Positions 30,201 through 37,771 of a DNA stretch of 64,000 nucleotides are shown here, in pieces; positions within the stretch are counted from its first letter, which is position 1; every line of letters begins with the position of its first letter. The DNA comes from Paraneptunicella aestuarii (GTDB taxonomy: Bacteria; Pseudomonadota; Gammaproteobacteria; Enterobacterales; Alteromonadaceae): the NCBI RefSeq assembly GCF_019900845.1, contig NZ_CP074570.1, forward strand, positions 4,650,001 to 4,714,000, written 5' to 3'. Made by a program: the position numbers and the translations under genes. The notes under the pieces were generated by a model, which was given only the letters and a program-made list of their open reading frames with translations, was not told the DNA's origin and did not search any database.

Positions 30201-30721
30201 ACATCGAAATCGCGCCAGTAAGCGGCTTGTCGCACCATGACAAGAAGCACTTCACTGCGCGTGCCAACCATTGGTTGAGAGATGTTGCGAAGTGGCAAAG
30301 AGAAATCGCGAAGTTGGAAGCAGAAATTGCCGCTTTGGATCCGGAGAAAAAGGCTGAGAAGATCGCTCGCAAACAGGCTTCTATAATACAAAAACAAGCG
30401 AAGTCGGCGATCTATCAAAGTTTGGCAGACGCGACCCTATTCGCCGTTGACGGTACAGACACGCAAGTTATCACGGTTGTTCGTCAACTAGCACTGTCTG
30501 AACGCAATGAAGAAAAGCTATTACGTAAGCAATATCGCTTTGACAGAAAGAGCAGCACTGAAAAAGCTGCCAAGCTGGAAGCGAAAGCGGCTGCACTGAT
30601 GGCAAAAGGCAAAACCCGAGCGGCAGAGAAGCTGCTTGCTCAGGCGGAATCCTTTAGAGCTAAAGCTGCTGTGTACAGCATCTTGGCTAACGTAATCTCT
30701 GCGTCTCTTGAAGTAGAGTAG
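27281..30721 (+). CDS. ExeM/NucH-type secreted endonuclease, second paralogue with extra N- and C-terminal domains
   Basis: About 1146 residues. ATG 27281 is chosen over the upstream in-frame start because GGAAGA precedes it and a signal peptide (MKKQISVIAAAVLAATQAQA) follows at once. Domains: a carbohydrate-binding-like beta-sandwich (about 22-185, WEDGSTVLGQYG onward), a lamin-tail domain (about 207-365, FSEYVEGSSNNKALEIYNP), an OB-like domain (about 390-625), the nuclease domain (NIASFNVLNYF to SSDHDPVIV, about 645-965), then about 180 residues of Lys/Ala/Glu-rich helix (WQREIAKLEAEIAALD; EKAAKLEAKAAALMAKG). The core closely resembles the upstream nuclease, indicating tandem duplication. 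A terminator follows. Confidence 0.92.
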   Translation: MKKQISVIAAAVLAATQAQAVTANFGWEDGSTVLGQYGADHIQHSNSMQQAYTGSYSLLVEDVDPIDNGTPQSFVAWVNGLTDGDTVTVSMWVHDDAADRPAGRIWGHYTNDASNIDSYAGSAGGNSTYTDGSGWQQISYTWTFDSSSNTRDGLVVEFRVYDSADFTTGSLYVDDIEITSSAGSITLPSGEVITGDTGSGDNGDNGSGDTGAGELYFSEYVEGSSNNKALEIYNPTGADIDLAASGYSLARFSNGGTTPADLGLTGTIAANDVFVLAHSSADAAILAVADQITGSLSHNGDDAYVLYKDGVAIDSFGQVGVDPGSAWGIGDSSTANNTLRRLASVTAGDTIVDDAFDPAVEWQGFGNDDFSDLGSYGGSTGGDTGGDTGTTLTCGTEYTAIHTIQGAGAATTLTGEHEVEAVVTADMQAGISGFYLQTAVGEDDGNAATSEGIFVYTGSAAQTITVGDRVRVKASVGEYNDMTQLSNVTALTVCASGQALPAPVELSLPFAAADSAEPMEGMIVNFNGLTVNDTYNLGRYGQVTLSNGRRMNPTQVAAPGEAALAVSAQNALNSLVLDDGSNAQNPTPIPFPNGGLTASNTLRVGDTVTLSAGVLHYSYGEFRVYPIDQAQFTASNPRTIAPELEAEGNLNIASFNVLNYFNTMNVRGANTEEEFARQRAKILAAISALDADIIGLLEIENDGYGADSSIADLVAGLNEVNPGYEWQYVNPGVAQVGTDAIASGIIYRSSVVAPVGDAQILDSSNSIVGEDGEPLFLDYGNRPALSQAFMLLENKQTLAVAINHLKSKGTSSTCAAAGDADKGDGQGHCNLRRTNAAQATGVWLNELFPEMPVIALGDLNSYAKEDPLTAFADNGFVNLFEHLNIENAYSYVYSGESGQLDHALANAFMLDKVVDVTEWHINTDEPRILDYNTEYKTDEQLVSLYAADAYRSSDHDPVIVSINLEKPFDPNLTDIEIAPVSGLSHHDKKHFTARANHWLRDVAKWQREIAKLEAEIAALDPEKKAEKIARKQASIIQKQAKSAIYQSLADATLFAVDGTDTQVITVVRQLALSERNEEKLLRKQYRFDRKSSTEKAAKLEAKAAALMAKGKTRAAEKLLAQAESFRAKAAVYSILANVISASLEVE

Positions 30722-30732
30722 TTCCCCGAAAG

Positions 30733-30758
30733 AAGCCCGGTTTTTACCGGGCTTTTTA
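30733..30758 (+). terminator. Terminator after the second nuclease gene
   Basis: A perfect 9-bp stem (AAGCCCGGT with ACCGGGCTT) and short TTTT loop run into a T-rich tail. Confidence 0.92.
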
Positions 30759-30950
30759 TTATCTAAAAAGCTTTGGAAATGGGCAGTGAATTAACTTTCC
30801 AGAGTCATTCAGGCACGGACTAGCACAACTCTCATATCGGTAGTGAGAGGTATCAAGTGATTTAGAAACAGGCGCCTGATCCAGGGTTCGCGCAGTAAGC
30901 GAGTCACTTCAACAGGCATCCTGATTAGAAAAACAAATATAAACATCAAA

Positions 30951-30976
30951 CTTCGGCGATGCGGCAACAGCCGAAG
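30951..30976 (+). promoter_or_regulatory. 5' leader hairpin before the endonuclease I gene
   Basis: CTTCGGC pairs perfectly with GCCGAAG around a 12-base loop, ending 20 bases before the ATG and just upstream of the ribosome-binding region (ATAGGTG). It may stabilise the message or affect translation; no riboswitch class was recognised. Confidence 0.35.
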
Positions 30977-30996
30977 ATAAACATAGGTGCCACCTA

Positions 30997-33513
30997 ATGA
31001 CAGAGAACAAGTTAAACATCAAGCAAATGGTTTGCGCTATTGCGGCTACGTTTGTAGTCTCAACCAGCGTTCAAGCCGCCATACCGGCGGGATACTACAA
31101 TTCCGTTAACATGTCATCGAGTACAGCAATGCATCAATCTCTACATGAGATTATTGATGACCATACTCGCTTCCCTTACACAGCCAGTACCACAGATACC
31201 TGGGATATCCTGGAACAGGCAGATACCGATCCGGACAACACAAACAACGTTATCGATATCTATAAAAACGCCTCTTACCCGAAACAGGGCGGCGGCAATA
31301 CCATGTACAACCGTGAACACTCCTGGCCAAAATCCTATGGTTTCCCGGTAGATGGTAGCGACAACTACCCTTACACAGATACTCATCATCTGTTTATTGC
31401 TGACAGCGGCTACAACAGCAGCCGTAGCAACAAACCCTACGATTTCTGTAGCTCAGCCTGTACTGAAAAGTTCACCGACTTTAACAATAACCGTGGCGGA
31501 AGCTCCAGTGACTCAAACTGGACTGAAGGTTCATTCACCGCGGGTACATGGGAAACCTGGCGTGGTCGCCGTGGTGACGTTGCCCGTGCCTTGATGTATA
31601 TGGCTGTGCGTTATGAAGGCGGTACACATAGCATTACTGGCATTGCTGAACCCGATTTACGCTTAACCGATGATAGAGCGTTAATAGAACAGTCCAATAC
31701 AGGTTCTAACCAAACCGTCGCTTACATGGGTCTTAAATCGGTATTGTTGCAATGGCACATTGAAGATCCGGTCGATGATTTCGAACGTCGCCGTAATGAC
31801 GCCGTTTATTCCCATCAAGGCAACCGTAACCCCTTTATCGATCATCCGGAATACGTAGCGTGTGTGTTCCAAAACACCTGTTCCGGCGGCGGAACTGGCG
31901 ATACTACGCCACCAGCAGCACCCACTAACTTATCTGCCACTGGCGGCGCAGGCTTCGTAGAACTGGCCTGGACTGCGAATAGTGAAGCGGATTTGAGCGG
32001 CTACAATGTTTATCGTCGTTCAACACCTAACGGTGTATTCACTAAAGTGAACACGACGACCGTGACGACCTCAGCTTACACCGACAATAGCGTAGCAGCA
32101 GGAAGTACCTACTATTACGTTGTTTCAGCCGTTGATACATCATTCAATGAATCCAGCTACAGCACTCAAGCGACAGCAACAACCGATGGCAGCACCGGCG
32201 GTGGTGGCGGTGGCGGTAGCAACCCGGGCACAGCATGGATCAATGAATTCCACTACGACAATGACGGTACAGACACTGGTGAATTTGTAGAAATTGCCGG
32301 TGGCGCAGGTACTGACCTGACAGGCTGGAAAATCGTTGGCTATAACGGAAACGGCGGCTCATCCTATAAAACCGTGACTTTATCTGGAGTGATAGCGGAT
32401 CAAGCCAATGGTTATGGTACTTTGCAGTTCGCTTTTACCAGCATGCAAAATGGTTCTCCTGACGGTCTAGCCTTGGTTGATGCCTCTGGCGCCGTGGTGC
32501 AGTTAATTAGTTACGAAGGTGTATTTACTGCTGTTGGTGGTGAAGCCAATGGCATGACGTCTGAAGATATCGGCGTAGCAGAAACCACAACAACACCAGT
32601 AGGTTATTCATTGCAATTGGCTGGCACTGGAAGCAGTTACAGCGATTTCGTATGGCAAGCGGCAGCAGCAAACACGGCTGGCCTACCGAATAATGGTCAA
32701 TCATTTGCAGGTGGCGGCACCGTTGATACCACTCCTCCAGAAGTACCCATGAATCTGGTTGCTACGGGTGGTGATCAGGAAGTGGTATTGAGTTGGTCAG
32801 GCAACACAGAATCAGATTTTGCGGGATACAACCTGTATCGTCGTGATAATGGCGCTGCGACTTATACCAAACTGAATACCGCTCTGTTGACAGCAACAAG
32901 CTATACCGATGCAGGTTTGACCGATTCAACCACCTACCACTATGCCATTTCAGCGGTAGACACTAACGACAACGAATCAGCAATGAGCGCAGATGCTTCA
33001 GCGACAACCAATACTCCGGTTGTAGGTGGCAACGTTTGGATCAACGAGTTCCATTATGACAACCAAGGCGGCGATACCAATGAGTTCGTTGAAGTGGCAG
33101 GCACTGCGGGTGTTGATTTAACAGGCTGGAAATTGTTGGGCTACAACGGTTCAGACGGCAGTGTTTATAAAACGGTTTCTTTGTCTGGAAGCATCGTTAA
33201 TCAAAGCAATGGCTTTGGCACCGCCAGTTTTGCCTTCACCGGAATGCAAAATGGCGCACCTGACGGCATCGCTCTGGTCAACGCAGCAGGCGAAGTGGTT
33301 CAGTTCCTGAGCTACGAAGGTACGCTAACTGCAACCAGTGGTGCAGCAACAGGCATGACATCCGAGAATGTCGGCGTTAGCGAAACCTCCAGCACAGCAG
33401 TGGGCAGTTCATTGCAATTGTCTGGCAGTGGTAGAACTTACGCAGACTTCATTTGGCAAAACCCGGCGTCTAACACCTCCGGTCAGCTGAATAACGGCCA
33501 GAGCTTTAATTAA
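30997..33513 (+). CDS. Secreted endonuclease I with FnIII and lamin-tail repeats
   Basis: 838 residues with a signal peptide (cleavage near SVQAA, about residue 28). The first about 270 residues are an EndA/NucM-type endonuclease I: YNREHSWPKSYG (catalytic His), DTHHLFIAD, RGDVARALMYMAVRYEG and WHIEDPVDDFERRRND. Then follow two repeats of fibronectin type III (PAAPTNLSATGG; PEVPMNLVATGG) plus lamin-tail domain (AWINEFHYDNDG; VWINEFHYDNQG). The repeats probably bind cell surface, polysaccharide or DNA; this is inference. It is the third secreted DNase in a row, each with its own terminator, so they are separate transcription units. Confidence 0.92.
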   Translation: MTENKLNIKQMVCAIAATFVVSTSVQAAIPAGYYNSVNMSSSTAMHQSLHEIIDDHTRFPYTASTTDTWDILEQADTDPDNTNNVIDIYKNASYPKQGGGNTMYNREHSWPKSYGFPVDGSDNYPYTDTHHLFIADSGYNSSRSNKPYDFCSSACTEKFTDFNNNRGGSSSDSNWTEGSFTAGTWETWRGRRGDVARALMYMAVRYEGGTHSITGIAEPDLRLTDDRALIEQSNTGSNQTVAYMGLKSVLLQWHIEDPVDDFERRRNDAVYSHQGNRNPFIDHPEYVACVFQNTCSGGGTGDTTPPAAPTNLSATGGAGFVELAWTANSEADLSGYNVYRRSTPNGVFTKVNTTTVTTSAYTDNSVAAGSTYYYVVSAVDTSFNESSYSTQATATTDGSTGGGGGGGSNPGTAWINEFHYDNDGTDTGEFVEIAGGAGTDLTGWKIVGYNGNGGSSYKTVTLSGVIADQANGYGTLQFAFTSMQNGSPDGLALVDASGAVVQLISYEGVFTAVGGEANGMTSEDIGVAETTTTPVGYSLQLAGTGSSYSDFVWQAAAANTAGLPNNGQSFAGGGTVDTTPPEVPMNLVATGGDQEVVLSWSGNTESDFAGYNLYRRDNGAATYTKLNTALLTATSYTDAGLTDSTTYHYAISAVDTNDNESAMSADASATTNTPVVGGNVWINEFHYDNQGGDTNEFVEVAGTAGVDLTGWKLLGYNGSDGSVYKTVSLSGSIVNQSNGFGTASFAFTGMQNGAPDGIALVNAAGEVVQFLSYEGTLTATSGAATGMTSENVGVSETSSTAVGSSLQLSGSGRTYADFIWQNPASNTSGQLNNGQSFN

Positions 33514-33633
33514 GGTTATTGCTTGAGAGAAGAATCATATTGGTTCAGGTAACGAATACATTTTAGATAATAGATGCTCCTTGATCTTGTCTCTTTTGTT
33601 TAATACCTGAGCCTTAATGTGATGAGAGAGAAA

Positions 33634-33667
33634 AGCCCGACGATTGTGTGTCTCGTCGGGCTTTTTA
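33634..33667 (+). terminator. Terminator after the endonuclease I gene
   Basis: A perfect 10-bp stem (AGCCCGACGA with TCGTCGGGCT) with a 9-base loop is followed by TTTT. It lies 120 bases after the stop codon. Confidence 0.9.
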
Positions 33668-33733
33668 TATTGAGCTTTATTTAATTACTGAAATTGTAAA
33701 TAAAATTAAATTTTATTTATTGTAGTAATCAAG

Positions 33734-33868
33734 TTAACCGCATAATCCTGCGTAACGGCAAAAATCAGTGCAATTAACTTCACATTCAGAAACCGGTGGT
33801 TTCGCGTAAAGCGCTCCTGAAGAAATACCCGCAACAATAGCCAATGCCAATATTAATTTCTTTTTCAT
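33734..33868 (-). CDS. Tiny secreted Cys-rich peptide (44 residues)
   Basis: A short frame translated directly from the sequence: MKKKLILALAIVAGISSGALYA is written here as a 22-residue signal peptide in two parts (MKKKLILALAIVAG, ISSGALYA), followed by a mature part of 22 residues beginning KPPVSECEVNC and containing four Cys (29, 33, 37, 43; spacing C-x3-C-x3-C-x5-C). A good ribosome site AAGGAAA lies 6 bases before ATG. The four Cys in 22 residues suggest two disulfides or a metal site in the periplasm or outside the cell. The next gene, divergent and 90 bases away, is a membrane-anchored glutaredoxin-like protein. No known family is recognised. Confidence 0.65.
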   Translation of the reverse strand: MKKKLILALAIVAGISSGALYAKPPVSECEVNCTDFCRYAGLCG

Positions 33869-33958
33869 AAGAATTTCCTTTTGTTTTCCATTTGTTGTAA
33901 ATAATCCTTTTTCAATATATCGTTGTTTTTATAGAAGTCAATCACCAAAAAATATTTT

Positions 33959-34342
33959 ATGCTTATCCTAAAACAAACCATTAAAATAATTTCACTTTTT
34001 TCATTTTTCTCAATTTTGACATTTTTTTTAACAAATAAATGGCATGAGAATTCCATGATCGAATATGGAAATTTTGAATATTATGTAGCACCTGGATACG
34101 TTAAAGTATATGGCGTAGAGTGGTGTGAGTTCTGCAAAAAGACCAAGGATTCCCTTGATAAACTAGGCGTTAGCTACACCTTTTTAGACGTAGACAAGGA
34201 TATTATCAGCAAGCAGCATTTCAAAGAAATAGGAGGTAGTGCTTACCCCCTAATATTAACAAGCAATTTCTTAATTAAAGGTTACAATGAAAATGTAATT
34301 AATGAAAAGTTCTCAAAAGAAAACCAAAGTAAAAAACGGTAA
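33959..34342 (+). CDS. Membrane-anchored glutaredoxin/thioredoxin-fold protein
   Basis: 127 residues. The N-terminal hydrophobic helix (about residues 8-26) has only one preceding Lys pair and no clear cleavage site, so it is probably a signal anchor with the domain facing the periplasm. The redox motif is CEFC (Cys56, Cys59) in YGVEWCEFCKKTKDSL, and a cis-Pro motif AYPLIL follows at about 95-100, as in glutaredoxins (a monothiol/GSH-binding GGSA is nearby). It may reduce or isomerise disulfides; an obvious candidate substrate is the divergent Cys-rich peptide at 33734-33868 (inference). The gene is strongly AT-rich compared with its neighbours, suggesting acquisition. Confidence 0.75.
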   Translation: MLILKQTIKIISLFSFFSILTFFLTNKWHENSMIEYGNFEYYVAPGYVKVYGVEWCEFCKKTKDSLDKLGVSYTFLDVDKDIISKQHFKEIGGSAYPLILTSNFLIKGYNENVINEKFSKENQSKKR

Positions 34343-34364
34343 AATTTAAACTCAAAATTAAAAA

Positions 34365-34397
34365 CAAAACATTTAATTTGTTAAAAAATGTTTTTTA
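34365..34397. terminator. AT-rich hairpin between convergent genes
   Basis: AAAACATT pairs with AATGTTTT and is followed by TT on one side and preceded by A-rich sequence on the other. It lies between the ends of the glutaredoxin-like gene (+) and trxC (-), a likely bidirectional terminator. Confidence 0.45.
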
Positions 34398-34438
34398 ACG
34401 ATCAGGATTAAATTAATTATTAATTTAATAAGGTTTCT

Positions 34439-34870
34439 TTAAAAATGAGCTTGTACCGTTTGAACTATCCAGCTTTTTAATTGCACTTCTGACATTGCGC
34501 CGCTCATTCTCGCGACTTCTTTGCCACCAGCAAATAAAATCAATGTTGGAATACTGCGAATACCTAATTCCGCACTCACTTGCTGTGCGATTTCGGTATT
34601 CACCTTGGAAAACAAAATAGATTCTGTTTCGCCGGCTACTTTGGCAAAAGCAGGAGCCATCATCTGACAAGGGCCACACCAGGAAGCCCAAAAGTCCACT
34701 AATACCGGCATATCGTTCTTTTCGATATAGCGATAAAAATTGCTGTCATTTAATTCAGCAGGGCTATGAGTATGCAACTGCGCACCGCATTTGCCACACT
34801 TGGCATCCAGATGAGATCTGTCATCCGGTATGTTATTGGTCGCGCTACAGGATGGGCAAACGATATGCAT
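34439..34870 (-). CDS. trxC: Thioredoxin 2 (TrxC)
   Basis: 143 residues. An N-terminal zinc finger made by Cys5-x-x-Cys8 and Cys25-x-x-Cys28 precedes the thioredoxin domain with active site WCGPC (Cys65, Cys68), as in E. coli TrxC. It reduces protein disulfides in the cytosol and is often induced under oxidative stress. It is divergent from folM across about 286 bases that contain no credible gene. Confidence 0.94.
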   Translation of the reverse strand: MHIVCPSCSATNNIPDDRSHLDAKCGKCGAQLHTHSPAELNDSNFYRYIEKNDMPVLVDFWASWCGPCQMMAPAFAKVAGETESILFSKVNTEIAQQVSAELGIRSIPTLILFAGGKEVARMSGAMSEVQLKSWIVQTVQAHF

Positions 34871-35156
34871 GGGAATTCTCCGAAAACGAAAAGCTAATCA
34901 AGACTGCAACAAAGACTAATACTTTCGCTGGAATTATCAATGCTCGATATGCTCAGCATGAAACGACTACACTCGAGACACGCCATCAAATCGAACCTTC
35001 AAATTCACCATTTAACACACTTAAAAAGAAAGTGTTAAGCTGTGAGAAATCATTTTCAGCCTTTGCGATCTAAGCTGATGCTATTTTCTGGATATGGTTT
35101 TCTGACTATGCATTGCCTGGATACAGTTGCATAAGCCAATCATTCACCCCAATATA

Positions 35157-35915
35157 ATGCGAGTACATGAAGAGCAACCTGAACGCAGGAATTCCACCAC
35201 TTTGAACACCATCCTTATTACTGGCGCAGGACGAAGATTAGGGCTCTATCTGACCGAAGCCTTTTTGCAACAAGGCTGGAATGTTATTGCATTCACTCGC
35301 TCTGGCTCAGAAGCCCTGAATAATCTCGATTCAAAGCACCTGTTCCAGTTTGAATTGCCCACTTATAGCCAACAAGAACTCTCGGCCGCATTGACTCAAA
35401 TTAAACAGCAATTCGGAACGATACAGGCGGTTGTTCATAATGCTTCTGTCTTTGAACAGGATGATAAACACAAGCTTGATGCCTTTGCGTTTTATGAACA
35501 ACTGTTCCATGTTCATATGCGCGTGCCTATGGCGATCAACGAATTATCCGCAGAGCTATTAGCTAACGAACAAACAGCGGGAAATATCATTCATATCACT
35601 GATATCTACGCCGACAATCCAAACGAAGCCTATAGCATGTATTGCTCGACCAAAGCAGGGCTGGAAAACTTGAATAAGAGCTATGCCAAGAAGTTCGCAC
35701 CGGGTATTCGTGTGAATAGTATCGCTCCGGGGCCCATGATGTTTTTAGAGGAACATTCGGAACAAGAGAAACAAACCGTTGTCAGTGAAACGCTATTACC
35801 GATGGAGCACGGCTTTAAGCCTGTCTTAATGGCGATCAATGCCATTCTGAAAAACCACTATATGACGGGGTCATGTGTCAGAGTAGACGGGGGCAGAGCG
35901 ATTAAGCGAGGTTAG
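35157..35915 (+). CDS. folM: Dihydromonapterin reductase FolM (short-chain dehydrogenase)
   Basis: About 252 residues from ATG 35157 (an in-frame TTG lies 30 bases upstream; the ribosome site is weak for both). The SDR nucleotide-binding motif is TGAGRRLGLYL rather than the usual TGxxxGIG, the Arg-Arg variant being characteristic of FolM/pteridine reductase-like enzymes. Then come HNAS, the catalytic YCSTK (Tyr-x3-Lys) and NSIAPGP. FolM uses NADPH to reduce dihydromonapterin, also dihydrofolate. The distinction from other SDRs rests on the GRRLG motif and length. Confidence 0.85.
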   Translation: MRVHEEQPERRNSTTLNTILITGAGRRLGLYLTEAFLQQGWNVIAFTRSGSEALNNLDSKHLFQFELPTYSQQELSAALTQIKQQFGTIQAVVHNASVFEQDDKHKLDAFAFYEQLFHVHMRVPMAINELSAELLANEQTAGNIIHITDIYADNPNEAYSMYCSTKAGLENLNKSYAKKFAPGIRVNSIAPGPMMFLEEHSEQEKQTVVSETLLPMEHGFKPVLMAINAILKNHYMTGSCVRVDGGRAIKRG

Positions 35916-36001
35916 AGTTATTTAACTTGCGCGAAGCATCCACTTAATTCAATACCCCAGATAGATTCGATAGGGGTAGGGACATTTCTGCCCCTCCCTC
36001 C

Positions 36002-36034
36002 GAACCGTACGTGCGGTTCTCCCGCATACGGCTC
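36002..36034 (-). ncRNA. Group II intron domain V
   Basis: Read on the minus strand, GAGCCGTATGCGGG followed by GAACCGCACGTACGGTTC is the classic hairpin with the catalytic AGC-equivalent triad region and conserved tetraloop. A domain VI-like hairpin with a candidate branch-point A follows toward 35972, where the intron 3' end (CCCCTAT) is likely. Confidence 0.85.
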
Positions 36035-36107
36035 TCCAGTTAGTAGTTTCCACATCGGGACCGGCTCGCTCTTTCCCACGCTTCATTCATGGTGAAAAGC
36101 CCAAGTT

Positions 36108-36429
36108 TTGCAAAGTAGGCATTAGGCCAACGCTTATGGTCTTCGAGTGTTAGTCCTCGACCGAGGCGTTTTTCCTGTTTTCGTTTTATCGCTCTGAGAC
36201 GACGTCGGATAAAGCCATACATAAGTTGGAATATCCACAGTCTTGTATGTTTGAAGTAATTAAACCATCCTCTTAGAATTGGGTTTAATTCTCGTATGAT
36301 TTGCACCACCGCTTTCCCTTGCGTTCGTTTGGTCTTTTCTCTGATTTTGTCTTTCAGTGCCTTGCAGCTCTTACGGCGTACAAAACGCTTGCCGCATTCA
36401 AACCTATAGCCCAGAAAGTCAAAACCCTG
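36108..36429. repeat. 322-bp direct repeat, copy 1
   Basis: Matches 38248-38569 in the same orientation with only about a dozen differences by eye and no length change. Both are maturase C-terminal sequence from the group II intron relics. The two copies bracket the 1.8-kb mini-peptide cassette. Confidence 0.9.
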
Positions 36430-36744
36430 CTTAGCCATTTCACAATCCAGTTCGTGCAAATAGATATTCGCCAGCAACGAACTTATTTCTGTGGCGTTAT
36501 GCGGTGGGCAGGGCGGGATTCCACTTTGTTCAATAACTAATCAACGGATAATAATCTAAAGTTTCAGTCGTTAGTGCGTGTAGAACTTGTTCAACCGCAC
36601 ACTGTATTCAGCATTATTTTCCTTACTTTGATGTTACAGTAGCTCAATATTTAAACTTAATAACCTGATTAAATATGTGGGATCTCGCCCTGATGCGGTG
36701 GGTGTCCTTGTAAATTTTTGTATAGTTAAAGTCCTTCGCCTTAG

Positions 36745-37503
36745 TTATCGAAATTTCAGCATGATAGCTTCTGTATTTGTATGCCTGATTGGGTAAGCCC
36801 AAGAAATAACATATCGCTCTTCATTTTCAATAGCTCTGACAAATTCTAATGCCTTCTCCCTTTCCAAATAGCTGGCAAGAAGTATGCAGTTCGAGGCAGA
36901 ACATGAAAAGCTATAAATAGTTAAATCAAATTCGGTAGATAAAGGCATCACTACACTAGTGACAAAATCGATATTTTGAGCCGCCGCTTCGCTGGTGTTA
37001 TCTAACTCATTCATTTCAGAGGATGTTTTTTCTAAATATGAATCTTTATCAAACATAACTTGTTGGATTTCTTCAACAGCAGTATGGGTTATTATCAGGT
37101 CACCTTTTGGGTGAATTCTGGCCCTAATAATATCCTTTCCATCATTGAGAACTTTAAATTTAAAAGGTTCGGACTCGTAAATCTCCTTGAACTTTTTATA
37201 TAAAATTTCACCTTCATCCAGCACTCTAACCTGACTTGCTGACATTTGTGCCCTTGATTCTAGTAATGCATCAGATTGGGGATGAACATCTAAGGAAGCA
37301 TCTTTTTTCTTAATTAATGTTTTTTGATCTTCCTCTTTCTCCTCATTCAGAGTCTGAGAGTTATCGACATTCAGAATATTGTTTGATTCAATTGAGTTTT
37401 TAGTAGTTCCGCTTTCTTTATCTGGTAAAGGGTGATGATTATTAAAATTAAGACTGAAAATCACAAAGATAAGTATTAGCAGGCTTAGAGAGAAGTATTT
37501 CAC
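36745..37503 (-). CDS. Membrane-anchored protein of unknown function beside Cys-rich peptides
   Basis: 252 residues. A single N-terminal hydrophobic helix (about residues 4-20) anchors it, with the rest facing the periplasm. A low-complexity, charged linker of about 65 residues (rich in Glu, Lys, Asn, Ser) leads to a predicted alpha/beta domain (about 95-250). A close Cys pair (Cys201 and Cys206, FSCSASNC) followed by ILLASYLE resembles the short Cys-x4-Cys strand motif I recall from several uncharacterised periplasmic proteins. It is last in an apparent operon after two secreted Cys-rich peptides. No family is recognised. The DNA is AT-rich relative to the core regions. Confidence 0.65.
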   Translation of the reverse strand: MKYFSLSLLILIFVIFSLNFNNHHPLPDKESGTTKNSIESNNILNVDNSQTLNEEKEEDQKTLIKKKDASLDVHPQSDALLESRAQMSASQVRVLDEGEILYKKFKEIYESEPFKFKVLNDGKDIIRARIHPKGDLIITHTAVEEIQQVMFDKDSYLEKTSSEMNELDNTSEAAAQNIDFVTSVVMPLSTEFDLTIYSFSCSASNCILLASYLEREKALEFVRAIENEERYVISWAYPIRHTNTEAIMLKFR

Positions 37504-37607
37504 TTTGATTCTATGTAGTTAGAAGGGGCTATATCAAAGCCACAATCGTATAAAAATTAACTGTGACTTTATCATTTTAACAAGTAAAGATTCTGGTAAG
37601 TTACGAA

Positions 37608-37763
37608 TCAGGGATTTGGATTAAGTGAATCATCTTCACATGATTGACAAATATACCCACCCATAGTTCTTACGCAGTTTTTACATTTATAGTCTGCGAA
37701 CGCTGCATTTGTAAAAAGAAGCAAACCAGAAAGTAATGTCAACTTTAGTATTTTTTTCACCAT
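37608..37763 (-). CDS. Secreted CxxC/CxxC mini-peptide A (51 residues)
   Basis: Read directly from the sequence: a signal peptide MVKKILKLTLLSGLL plus LFTNAAFA (cleavage at about residue 23), then a mature peptide of 28 residues with CKNC, eight residues, CQSC, and the tail EDDSLNPNP. The ribosome site AAGGAAAG sits 2-3 bases before ATG. The Cys27-x2-Cys30 and Cys39-x2-Cys42 pattern could bind zinc or form disulfides. A paralogue with the same tail pattern ends 8 bases upstream. The frame ends 104 bases before the 252-residue anchored protein, on the same strand. No known family is recognised; comparison with databases was not possible. Confidence 0.7.
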   Translation of the reverse strand: MVKKILKLTLLSGLLLFTNAAFADYKCKNCVRTMGGYICQSCEDDSLNPNP

Positions 37764-37771
37764 CTCTTTCC

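Larger units (their letters stand above)
35972..36530 (-). pseudogene. Group II intron relic 1 (3' end with domain V, deleted maturase)
   Basis: On the minus strand a maturase C-terminus reads LLANIYLHELD, then jumps directly to FDFLGYRFECGKRFVRR and continues through RGWFNYFKHTRLWIF to the end (about 145 residues). The about 100 residues between these motifs, including the YADD reverse transcriptase site, are missing, as is everything before LLANIYLH; sequence up to about 36530 is a decayed fragment. Downstream are intact intron domains V and VI. It cannot encode an active reverse transcriptase. It shares a 322-bp near-identical stretch (36108-36429) with relic 2. Confidence 0.85.

Noticed and set aside
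30780..30996. Possible cyclic-di-GMP riboswitch before the endonuclease I gene
   Set aside because: The leader has a hairpin with GCGGCAACAGCC but lacks the conserved GEMM core sequences in order.
36481..36720. Possible integron attC site (GTTATGCGGTGGGC region)
   Set aside because: The GTTATG-like core is explained by decayed maturase sequence and no matching second core or hairpin was found.
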